A stretch of DNA of 53,659 nucleotides from positions 1-53,659 of the forward strand of contig JBFFXF010000007.1 in the NCBI GenBank assembly GCA_041569895.1. Reading direction: 5' to 3'. This document shows positions 21,399 to 28,568 of the stretch, one piece after another. Within the stretch, counting starts at the first letter, position 1, and each line of letters opens with the position of its first letter. Below the pieces are notes generated by a model that saw only the letters and a list, made by a program, of their open reading frames with translations, did no database searches and was not told where the DNA came from. This DNA is from JBFFXF01 sp041569895. Lineage in GTDB: Bacteria; Planctomycetota; UBA8108; JACQVS01. Position numbers and translations under genes: made by a program.

Positions 21399-23180
21399 AT
21401 GACCGGGTCGGGACCCACCATCCTCGTCGTCGACGATGAGGTGATGTACCGCACGCTCGTCGTCGGGGGACTCGGCGCGATCGACTGTCGCGCCGTCCTC
21501 GAGGCGGAGGACGGCGAGGCGGCGCGCGCCATCCTCCAGAGCCAGCCCGTCGACATCGTCATCACCGATGTCCTGATGCCGCGTCTCGACGGCATCGGCC
21601 TGATGAAGTGGGCGAAGGAGCACTGTCCGGGACCGACGTGGATCATCCTGTCGGGTGTCGACACGTTCGACGCCGCCGTGGAGGCCATCCGTCTCGGCGC
21701 CTTCGACTTCATCCCGAAGCCGCCGCAGCTGCAGATGCTCGAGGTCTCCGTTCGCAACGCCTGGGAACACCGGAGCCTCGTCCTCGAGAAGGAGCGCCTG
21801 ACACGGGACCTCGCCGAGCGCGTGCGGCAGCTCGAGCGGGTGTGCCTGATCCTGGAGGACCAGGCGGCGACCATCAACCAGGACCTGCGGCGGGCCGAGG
21901 TGATCCAGACCGCCCTGCTCCCGAACGCGCCGCCCCGCATGGAGGGCTTCCGGGTCGATGCGCTGTACCGTCCCGGAAAGAACGTCGGCGGCGACCTGTT
22001 CGACGTCAGCGCGCTCGACGAGCGGCGGGTCGTGATCTACGTGGCCGACGCCGCGGGACACGGCGTCGCGGCGGCGATGCTCTCGGTGCTCTTCAAGCAG
22101 AGACTGCGTCCGGTCGATCCGGAGACCGGCGACGTGCGGTCTCCGTCCGTGGTCCTGGGGGACGTGAATCGGGCCATCTTGTCCGACGTCACCGCCCCGG
22201 GGATGTTTCTCACCGCTGCGTACGGCGTGCTCGACACCGTCGAGCGCGAGCTCACCATCGCCGTTGCCGGCCACCCGGCCGTGCTCGTGCTGCGCTCATC
22301 GGGCGAGATCGAGGCGATCGAGCGCACCGGCCCGGCGCTCGGACTCTCCGCCGACGCCAGCTTCGAGGAGAGGTCGATCCGCCTGCAGCCGGGCGAGCGC
22401 GCGCTTCTCTACACCGACGGGCTCACCGACGGCCTCGATGGCGGCGCCGAGCTGGCGCGGCTCTTTCGTCGCGAGGACCTGTCCGGCCGTGAGCTGGTCG
22501 CGGATCTCTTCGAGAGGGCGGCGAGCTCGCTTTCGGACGGCGATCGTGACGACGTCACCATCGTCCTGCTCGAGGGGCGCGCGGGATCGAGCTCCTTCGA
22601 GACCGGGGAGGTCGTCACGCGCGAGGAGCCGGTCGCCGAGCCCGCCCCGGCTCCGGCGGCCGCGCCACAGCCGGTGCCGTCGCCGACGCTGGTGCGCGGC
22701 GAGACCGCCGAACGCACGTTCATCGGCATCGTCGGGCGCGGGACGTACAAGCACTCGAGCGCGTTCTCCGAGGCGGCCGGCGGCACCGTCGAGGCGGGAC
22801 GGGACCTGACTCTCGATCTCCGCGAGTGCGAGCATCTCGACAGCACGTTCCTCGGGCTGATCCACGATGTGGTGAGCAGGGCCTCCGCGGCGGGATCGGA
22901 CGTGTCGATCGAGGGCGTCGGCGACGCGGTCCGCGGCCTCTTCGAGGAGCTCAGCATGGATCTCGTGCTCGACCGGACTCGATCGGAGCCGACGGCGCCG
23001 GAGGCGAGGCCGGAGATGGAGCCGCTCGGGGGCGCCGGCGCGGAAGTCATGAGCAGTCGCGTCATGCTCCGGGCGCACGAGATCCTCCTGTCGCTCAGCG
23101 AGTCGAACCGGGAGCGTTTCCAGGCCGTCGTCGACGCCATGCGCGCCGAGCTGGGAGAAGAAGCCGCGGGGAAGCAATGA
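21399..23180 (+). CDS. Receiver-PP2C (RsbU/SpoIIE-type) phosphatase with C-terminal STAS-like domain
   Basis: 593 aa, 14 bases after the kinase gene, with AAAGGGA upstream of ATG 21399. The receiver (1-125) has phospho-acceptor Asp57 (VITDVLMPRLDG) and KPP. A coiled linker (about 130-175) leads to a PP2C-type phosphatase (about 180-405): LLPNAPP, PGKNVGGDLFDV, VADAAGHGVAAAM, TDGLTDG and GDRDDVTIVLL, which are the metal-binding motifs of the SpoIIE/RsbU family. An Ala/Pro linker follows. Residues about 440-530 (LTLDLRECEHLDSTFLGLIH) look like a STAS domain of the anti-sigma-antagonist type, with Ser at the usual phosphorylation position. It may act as the output of the kinase, dephosphorylating its own or another STAS partner. 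Confidence 0.88.
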   Translation: MTGSGPTILVVDDEVMYRTLVVGGLGAIDCRAVLEAEDGEAARAILQSQPVDIVITDVLMPRLDGIGLMKWAKEHCPGPTWIILSGVDTFDAAVEAIRLGAFDFIPKPPQLQMLEVSVRNAWEHRSLVLEKERLTRDLAERVRQLERVCLILEDQAATINQDLRRAEVIQTALLPNAPPRMEGFRVDALYRPGKNVGGDLFDVSALDERRVVIYVADAAGHGVAAAMLSVLFKQRLRPVDPETGDVRSPSVVLGDVNRAILSDVTAPGMFLTAAYGVLDTVERELTIAVAGHPAVLVLRSSGEIEAIERTGPALGLSADASFEERSIRLQPGERALLYTDGLTDGLDGGAELARLFRREDLSGRELVADLFERAASSLSDGDRDDVTIVLLEGRAGSSSFETGEVVTREEPVAEPAPAPAAAPQPVPSPTLVRGETAERTFIGIVGRGTYKHSSAFSEAAGGTVEAGRDLTLDLRECEHLDSTFLGLIHDVVSRASAAGSDVSIEGVGDAVRGLFEELSMDLVLDRTRSEPTAPEARPEMEPLGGAGAEVMSSRVMLRAHEILLSLSESNRERFQAVVDAMRAELGEEAAGKQ

Positions 23181-24286
23181 AGGTCCTGCTCATCGAGGAC
23201 AGCCCGTTACACCGCGACCTGATCCGCAGCCAGCTCGCCGCGACGACGGACTCCATCGAACTCGAGATGAAGGAGAACCTCGCGGACGGCCTCGAGCGTC
23301 TCTCGCGCGGCGACATCGATGCCGTGCTCCTCGACCTCATCCTGCCAGACAGCGCCGGCATCGAGACCCTGTGGAGGACGCTGGCTCACTCCCCCGACAT
23401 CGCGATCGTCGTGCTGACCAGCCTCGACGACGAGGAGCTCGCCACGCAGGCGATCCAGCGCGGGGCGCAGGACTACCTCGGCAAGGAGCAGATCAGTGGT
23501 CACGTGGTGGCGAGATCCCTGCGTCACGCCGTCGAGCGCAAGCGACTGCAGACGCGCATGGAGCGCTACGCCGAGGCGCTCGAGCGCAACACCCAGGACC
23601 TGCGGCAGTTCACGGCGATCGCGACCGAGCGCCTGCGCTCGCCGATCCGCGTCACCGAGAAGACCTTCGAGCACCTGCTGGAGCGTCACGGCGACGCCCT
23701 GGACGACGAGAGCAAGGCCCGCATCGACGTGGCGATGGAGGGCTTGAACTACCTGCGGCGACTCCTCGACGACTTCAGGACGTACACCAGCGTCGGGACG
23801 GTGGATCGTGGAGAGGGGCCGCCGGCCCGGGTCGATGTCGAGACGGTCCTGACGGACGTGCGCGCGTCGTTGAAGGACGAGATCGAGGCGTGCGGCCTCG
23901 AGTGGAGCCACGACGCGCTGCCGACGGTCTCGGCGACCCGCGACGACGTCTACCGCGTGCTCCATGCGTTGCTCGACAACGCCATCAAGCATCGCCGCGA
24001 CGAGAGCCTCGCCGTCCACCTCTCCGCGCGCCGGGACGGCAGGGAGTGGATCTTCAGCATGCGCGACAACGGATCGGGGATCGATCCCGACTACCCGGGC
24101 CAGATCTTCGTGGCGTTCGAGAAGCTGGGGGAGGGCGAGGGCAGCGGCGTGGGCCTGGCGATCTCGAAGCGGATCGTCGAGGGGTACGGAGGTCGCATCT
24201 GGGTCGAGTCGACGCCGGGCGTGGGGAGCGTTTTTTTCTTCACGCTGCCGGTCGGCGACGATCGTGACGCCGGGGAACAGGCGTGA
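23177..24286 (+). CDS. Receiver-histidine kinase-like protein lacking the phospho-acceptor His
   Basis: 369 aa; ATG 23177 overlaps the previous stop by four bases (ATGA). Residues 1-120 are a receiver with Asp53 (VLLDLILPDSAG). A coiled linker leads to a HisKA-like helix in which QFTAIATERLRSPIR aligns with the usual 'F..VASHDLQEPLR' of bacteriophytochrome-type kinases, but the His position is Glu151. The ATPase domain keeps its boxes: HALLDNAIKHR, RDNGSGIDPDYP, GSGVGLAISKRIVEGYGG and GSVFFFTLP. It can probably bind ATP yet cannot autophosphorylate in the standard way, so a pseudokinase or anti-sigma-like role is inferred. Confidence 0.85.
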   Translation: MKVLLIEDSPLHRDLIRSQLAATTDSIELEMKENLADGLERLSRGDIDAVLLDLILPDSAGIETLWRTLAHSPDIAIVVLTSLDDEELATQAIQRGAQDYLGKEQISGHVVARSLRHAVERKRLQTRMERYAEALERNTQDLRQFTAIATERLRSPIRVTEKTFEHLLERHGDALDDESKARIDVAMEGLNYLRRLLDDFRTYTSVGTVDRGEGPPARVDVETVLTDVRASLKDEIEACGLEWSHDALPTVSATRDDVYRVLHALLDNAIKHRRDESLAVHLSARRDGREWIFSMRDNGSGIDPDYPGQIFVAFEKLGEGEGSGVGLAISKRIVEGYGGRIWVESTPGVGSVFFFTLPVGDDRDAGEQA

Positions 24287-25041
24287 ACGTCATCTCTCGA
24301 GTCGAGACGAAGTACGAGCTCAAGCCGCGCGAGGCCGCGGTGCTCTCATTGATCGTCGCGGGCCACCTCCCCTGCTTCGAGTACGTCAAGGGACACGCGA
24401 TCACCTGGGTGACGACGGTCTACTTCGACACCGAACGGCTCGACTTCTTCCGGCGCGCCGTCCGATCGCACGAGCGCAACCTCAAGGTGCGCGTGCGAGA
24501 GTACTCCTACCGCGGCCCCAACGGCGAGGTCATCCTGTATCCCGAATGCTTCCTCGAGATCAAGCGACGTCTCGGTGAGGGGCGGGTGGTCAAGCAGAGA
24601 CTCGGCCTGCCGAAAACGCTGCTCGGCCGGCTCCTCGATGGCGAGGACATCTGGGCCCTGCTGGCGGGCAACGGCAACGGCGCGGCGCTCGCGGAGCGGC
24701 GCGTGATCTACGACGAGGTGCGGCGGTTCCTGACGGGCTACGCGCTCGAGCCGAGGTCGGTGGTGCAGTACCGCCGGAAGGTCTACCAGGTCGAGGAGCG
24801 CGACCTGCGCATCACGTTCGACGATGAGCTGACGATCCACTACCCGAGCGGACGTCCGTACGAGCGGTCCGAGTCGCTCCTCTCGCCGGATGCGAATCAC
24901 GCGTGCCGCCGACTGGAGAACGTCATTGTCGAGGTCAAGTGCCAGGGCAAGTATCCCGACTGGCTCGAGCTCGCGCTCGGGCGATACGTCCCCTGCCACG
25001 TCTCGAAGTTCGCGGAGAGCATGCAGGCCGTGATCGGTTGA
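24283..25041 (+). CDS. VTC-domain polyphosphate polymerase
   Basis: 252 aa from GTG 24283, overlapping the previous stop by four bases. The sequence follows the VTC domain, a triphosphate-tunnel fold: RVETKYEL at the N-terminus (basic tunnel entry), TTVYFDTERLDFFRR, LKVRVREYSY, CFLEIKRRLGEGRVVKQR, VQYRRKVYQVEERDLRITFD, NVIVEVKCQGKYPDWL and HVSKFAESM. The conserved Arg/Lys/Glu residues lining the tunnel in VTC4-type enzymes are visible (E of KYE, EIK, EVK). Such enzymes make polyphosphate from nucleotide triphosphate, at a membrane in eukaryotes. No membrane segment is seen here. Its position at the end of a phosphorelay operon suggests regulated polyphosphate synthesis. Confidence 0.87.
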   Translation: MNVISRVETKYELKPREAAVLSLIVAGHLPCFEYVKGHAITWVTTVYFDTERLDFFRRAVRSHERNLKVRVREYSYRGPNGEVILYPECFLEIKRRLGEGRVVKQRLGLPKTLLGRLLDGEDIWALLAGNGNGAALAERRVIYDEVRRFLTGYALEPRSVVQYRRKVYQVEERDLRITFDDELTIHYPSGRPYERSESLLSPDANHACRRLENVIVEVKCQGKYPDWLELALGRYVPCHVSKFAESMQAVIG

Positions 25042-25065
25042 CCGGCGTTGACGGGGAGGAGCTCC

Positions 25066-26055
25066 ATGAGACTGACAGGCAGGGAAGCAACGTGGCGGCG
25101 TCGCCTCGCCGGCTTCCTGCTCGCGGCGGCGGGCGTCGCGGGCGCGGCGAGGGGCAACGTCCTCGGGGCCGACCCGGTCGCCGGGCAGCCCTCGCTCGCC
25201 GGCGTCCTGGCGGACGTCACTCGAATCCGCGCCGAGCTCGAGCTCATCCGCTTCGAGATGGGCAAGCCGAGAAACGAGCAGCCGGAGATCGACGTCGAGG
25301 ACGCCGCGCTCCACGAGGTGTACTTCCAGGCGCTGACGCTCCTCCGCAAGGCGAACCGGCTGTCCTTCGAGCAGACGCGCAGCCGGCCCGAGGAGCCGCA
25401 GACCCCCGACGGCGTCATCGGCGTCACGGAGGTCTCCGCCACGGTCGGCGTGGCGCTCGAGCGCGTCCGGCGCGTCAAGGAGGAGCTCGGCATCGCCGAC
25501 GAGGCCGTCGTCGAGCGGGCGCCGGCCAGCACGTCGCCGACCGAGGTCTTCCGGTCGATCGTGCAGGCCAATCGCCAGATCAACTTGCTGCTCGATCGCG
25601 AGTTCAGCCCGAGCGACGTCTTCCAGCAGGTGACCGTCGCGGTGGGGTACGCGGCTCGCCTCCTCGGTCGGTTTCCCGAGACCACCAGGATTCCGCCGGC
25701 GCCGCCGCGCGAACGCGGCAAGACCCCGTCCGACGTCTACCGCCGGCTGATCGGCTGTTACGAGCGCATCCGGGCGATCGCGGCGCAGTCCGGGCTCGAG
25801 ATGGCGCGGCTCCGGAGCCGCGAGACCGACCTCGAATCGATCACGCCGAGCGACGTGTACGACATCGCCTCTCTCATCGTGTCGGAGCTGGCCTATCTGC
25901 ACTCTCAACTGAAGGGCGCCCGGCGACCCCGTGGCGCCTACGATCCGGGACGGAAGTTCCCATCGCACGTCTTCCAGCGCGTAGGCATCCTCGAGGCGCA
26001 GCTGATCCGGCTCGAGGAACTCGTCGCCGGGCGCCCCGACTGGCTGAGGTCCTGA
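25066..26055 (+). CDS. Secreted repeat protein with recurring 'xPSDVY' motif
   Basis: 329 aa from ATG 25066 (GGGAGGAG upstream). A signal-like N-terminus (RRRLAGFLLAAAGVAGAARG) is followed by helical sequence. A short motif recurs: TPDGVI near residue 113, SPTEVF 157, SPSDVF 181, TPSDVY 220, TPSDVY 260 and FPSHVF 298. The last four are spaced 38-40 residues apart. Each motif starts a helix of the type DVYRRLIGCYERI. No family was recognised. It is the last gene of the kinase-phosphatase-VTC operon, 24 bases after the VTC gene, so a periplasmic or surface partner of that system is inferred. Its stop codon touches a long palindrome. Confidence 0.7.
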   Translation: MRLTGREATWRRRLAGFLLAAAGVAGAARGNVLGADPVAGQPSLAGVLADVTRIRAELELIRFEMGKPRNEQPEIDVEDAALHEVYFQALTLLRKANRLSFEQTRSRPEEPQTPDGVIGVTEVSATVGVALERVRRVKEELGIADEAVVERAPASTSPTEVFRSIVQANRQINLLLDREFSPSDVFQQVTVAVGYAARLLGRFPETTRIPPAPPRERGKTPSDVYRRLIGCYERIRAIAAQSGLEMARLRSRETDLESITPSDVYDIASLIVSELAYLHSQLKGARRPRGAYDPGRKFPSHVFQRVGILEAQLIRLEELVAGRPDWLRS

Positions 26056-26222
26056 GTGCCGGGATTCGCAAATCCTTGTGCAATCATTCCGGCGTCTTCG
26101 CCGCCCAGCTGCGTTGCGCTCGCTCGACGATCGGCTCCGCTCAGATCGCCTCGCTCACGCGCCTTGCTGGACGACGAAGCCGCTCGGCCTGATTTGCACA
26201 ATTACTTGTGAACTCCGGCACT
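26055..26222. repeat. 168-bp near-perfect palindrome (MITE-like element)
   Basis: Left end AGTGCCGGGATTCGCAAATC and right end (reverse complement) AGTGCCGGAGTTCACAAGTA match along the whole arm of about 80 bases with few mismatches. The arms include TTGTGCAA near the ends, TTCG(C/T)CG inside, and a tip around GATCGGCTCCGCTCAGATC (26129-26147). The centre is near 26138. It starts within the stop codon of the operon's last gene and has no coding capacity. The structure resembles a non-autonomous palindromic mobile element or a hairpin terminator. Confidence 0.85.
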
Positions 26223-26393
26223 GAGCGATCGCGGCGCGCCGGAAACGCGACGTCGCTGAAAACGACGCTTCCCTTCTTCAGCCGCCGCGTAATAATCGGG
26301 TGGGCCGGCGCCGGGCGGCCCGGCGAGTTGACGAGGTGGGAACGAGCGCCCGCGGGCGTGTCCGAACAAGCCAGAGAGAAGGGGAGCCTCTTC

Positions 26394-27158
26394 GTGCTCA
26401 GCGAGCTGATCGAGTCGGGAAAGAAACTGCTCCAGTCGCGTCCGATGGACCGCGAAGGGTACTTCGCCTGGAGCGATGAGGCGCGGCAGAAAATCGGCGA
26501 CGTCTACGGCGAGAGCTCGCCGCAGGCGATGGAGTTCGTCAAGGCTCGCTGGGAGATCAAGACCTCGATCGACAGCGACCCGTCGATGTACCTCACGCAG
26601 CTCGGCGCCAACCTGCGACGCGAGCTGCGCGTCCTCGAGAAGCTCGAGCGCGACGGCCCGCCAACCCCGGCGGCGGGGTCGAAGCCAGCCAAGACGACTC
26701 CGAAGCCCGAAGCGCCGCCGGCCGAGCCCGCCGCGGCGACCACCGCGGCGACCGCCGCTGCGACCCGGCGCGTCCTGGTCCTCGCCGGCGAGGACGAGGA
26801 GCTCGCGAGCACCGTGTCCGGCGTCGTCGAGGAGCAGGGGTTCGCGCCGATCGATATCGCCATCAAGGGTCGCGAGGCGCTCTTCGAGCTGCGCTCGTCG
26901 CCGGTGACGGCGGAGATCGCCGCCGCACTCGTCATCGTCGACCCGGGCGTAACGGGCGAGGCGCCCGACGCGGGATGCGTCTTCGAGCTCGGCCTGCTCG
27001 TAGGCGCGCTGGGCTCCGAGCGCGTGGTCGCGCTCGTCGCCGAGGGGATCAAGCTGCCGCGGAGCGCCGTCGCGGTGAGCCGCATCGACCTCGGACGCGG
27101 CATGACGACGGCGAAGAAGGAGCTCGTCGAGCGCCTGACGTCGTTCAAGTCGAGCTGA
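26394..27158 (+). CDS. TIR-like nucleotide-binding-fold protein
   Basis: 254 aa. GTG 26394 was chosen (GGGGAG seven bases upstream); the frame stays open to 26208 but without signals. Residues about 1-85 are helical (LSELIESGKKLLQSR and WEIKTSIDSDPSMYLTQLG). A Pro/Ala linker follows (about 88-120). The C-terminal part (about 125-240) runs VLVLAGEDEELASTVSGVVE, then GREALFELRSS, ALVIVDPGV, CVFELGLLVGALGSERVVAL and GIKLPRSAVAVSRIDL. This order matches the TIR-like domain of the predicted nucleotide-binding proteins related to CBASS/Pycsar TIR effectors, where NVVFELGYFIGKLGR is typical. NADase activity is possible but not shown. No cyclase or other defence gene adjoins it. Confidence 0.68.
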   Translation: MLSELIESGKKLLQSRPMDREGYFAWSDEARQKIGDVYGESSPQAMEFVKARWEIKTSIDSDPSMYLTQLGANLRRELRVLEKLERDGPPTPAAGSKPAKTTPKPEAPPAEPAAATTAATAAATRRVLVLAGEDEELASTVSGVVEEQGFAPIDIAIKGREALFELRSSPVTAEIAAALVIVDPGVTGEAPDAGCVFELGLLVGALGSERVVALVAEGIKLPRSAVAVSRIDLGRGMTTAKKELVERLTSFKSS

Positions 27159-27169
27159 GCGTCTTCCCG

Positions 27170-28507
27170 CTACGCGAGATCGAGCGGACCGCCGCTCGAG
27201 AAATCCGGCTCGCCGAAGCGCTCGATGCGGTGACCGAAGCCGTGCGCGAGCGACAGCAGCAGGCGGTTGTGCGGCACGCCGCGGTGCTTCAACGAGCGGC
27301 CCGTGCGGAATCCGAGTCCGCCGCCGACGAGCACGAACGGGATGTCGTTCAGCGTGTGCGAGTTCCCCTTGCCGAGCTCGTTGGTCCAGATCACCGTCGT
27401 GTTGTCGAGCAGCGTGCCCTCGCCGCCTGGCTCCGGAGTCTCGGCGAGCCGCTTGACGAGAAGGGCGAGCTGCTCGCAGTACCACGCGTTGATCCGCGTC
27501 AGTTGCTCCTGCGCCTCGTGGTTGCTGTCCGGCTCGTGCGAGAGCTGGTGGTGGCCCTTGTCGATCCCGAGCCAGCGCATGCGCGCCTGACCGACCGAGT
27601 TGGTGTACTGCAGCGTCGCGACGCGCGCGAAGTCCGCGGTGAAGCTGTTGATCAGGAGCTCGATCTGCATCGCGCTGATGCGCGGCATGTTGTCGTTGAC
27701 CTCCTCGACGCCGGGCTCGATGCGGGGAACGGCGTGACCGACGTCCTTCGTCTCCGAGGCCCGCAGCTCCCGCTCCATGTCGCGCACCCGGTCGGCGTGC
27801 TCGTCGAGCAGGCGGCGGTCCTCGGAGCTCAGCTCGTCGCGCAGCTTCCGCATGTCGTCCTTGAGGTCGTCGAGCACGCTCTTCACCGTCTCGCGATCCT
27901 CGATGCCGCCGTAGAGCCTGTCGAAGAGCCGGTAGGGGTCATCGATCGGCGCCAGCGGCTGATTCGGTCCGGCGTAGGACATGCGTGTCCACGTGTCGGC
28001 GCGCTCCGGCACCATGACGCCGAGCTCGAGCGAGCCGAAGCGCGTGCGCGTCTCCGGGTTGGCCTGCAGGAAGTTCTTGATCTCCTGATCGATCGAGATG
28101 CCGCTCGCCCAGCCGGCGGGGGTGTGCGACCCGCCCTGGATGTTGCCGGGGAAGAGCTCGACACCGGTCAGCAGGCAGCCGATGCCGCGCATGTGGTTGT
28201 CGCCGTCGCCGCGGATCTTGTCGCAGACCCCGTGGAGGATCAGCGTGCGGTCCTTCCACGGCTCGAGCGGCTCGAGACTGCGCTTGAGCGTGAAGTGCTC
28301 GCCCTCCTCGTCCGGCCAGAAGGTCGCCGGGACGATGCCGTTCGGGCTGAACATGACGATCAGCCGCTGCTTGCGCCGCGTGGCGCCGGCGAACCCGAGG
28401 CTCGGCAGGTTGAGGATGAACGGCAGCGCCGCTGCGCTGAGGCCGAGCTCGCGGACAAACTCGCGTCGGGTGCGTTTCCGTTTCGTGTTCACGTCGACTC
28501 TCTCCAT
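27170..28507 (-). CDS. DUF1552 secreted protein (Tat-type signal)
   Basis: 445 aa from ATG 28507 (GGAG ten bases upstream). The N-terminus TKRKRTRREFVRELGLSAAA is a Tat-like signal with RREFV. The body matches the DUF1552 family, related to the sulfatase/alkaline-phosphatase superfamily: RLIVMFSPNGIVPATFWP, LILHGVCDKIRGDGDNHMRG, GISIDQEIKNFL, LELGV, SYAGPNQPLAP, MQIELLINSFTADFARVATL, HHQLSHEPD and TTVIWTNELGKGNSHTLNDI. It lies downstream of the DUF1592-type cytochrome gene (61-base gap), the usual pairing in Planctomycetota and Verrucomicrobia. The biochemical role of the pair is unproven. Confidence 0.88.
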   Translation of the reverse strand: MERVDVNTKRKRTRREFVRELGLSAAALPFILNLPSLGFAGATRRKQRLIVMFSPNGIVPATFWPDEEGEHFTLKRSLEPLEPWKDRTLILHGVCDKIRGDGDNHMRGIGCLLTGVELFPGNIQGGSHTPAGWASGISIDQEIKNFLQANPETRTRFGSLELGVMVPERADTWTRMSYAGPNQPLAPIDDPYRLFDRLYGGIEDRETVKSVLDDLKDDMRKLRDELSSEDRRLLDEHADRVRDMERELRASETKDVGHAVPRIEPGVEEVNDNMPRISAMQIELLINSFTADFARVATLQYTNSVGQARMRWLGIDKGHHQLSHEPDSNHEAQEQLTRINAWYCEQLALLVKRLAETPEPGGEGTLLDNTTVIWTNELGKGNSHTLNDIPFVLVGGGLGFRTGRSLKHRGVPHNRLLLSLAHGFGHRIERFGEPDFSSGGPLDLA

Positions 28508-28568
28508 GGTGGGCGTTTCTCCGCCACCTTGCTTTGTTGCATCATTCTCGCGAATCGGCAATCAGAAA

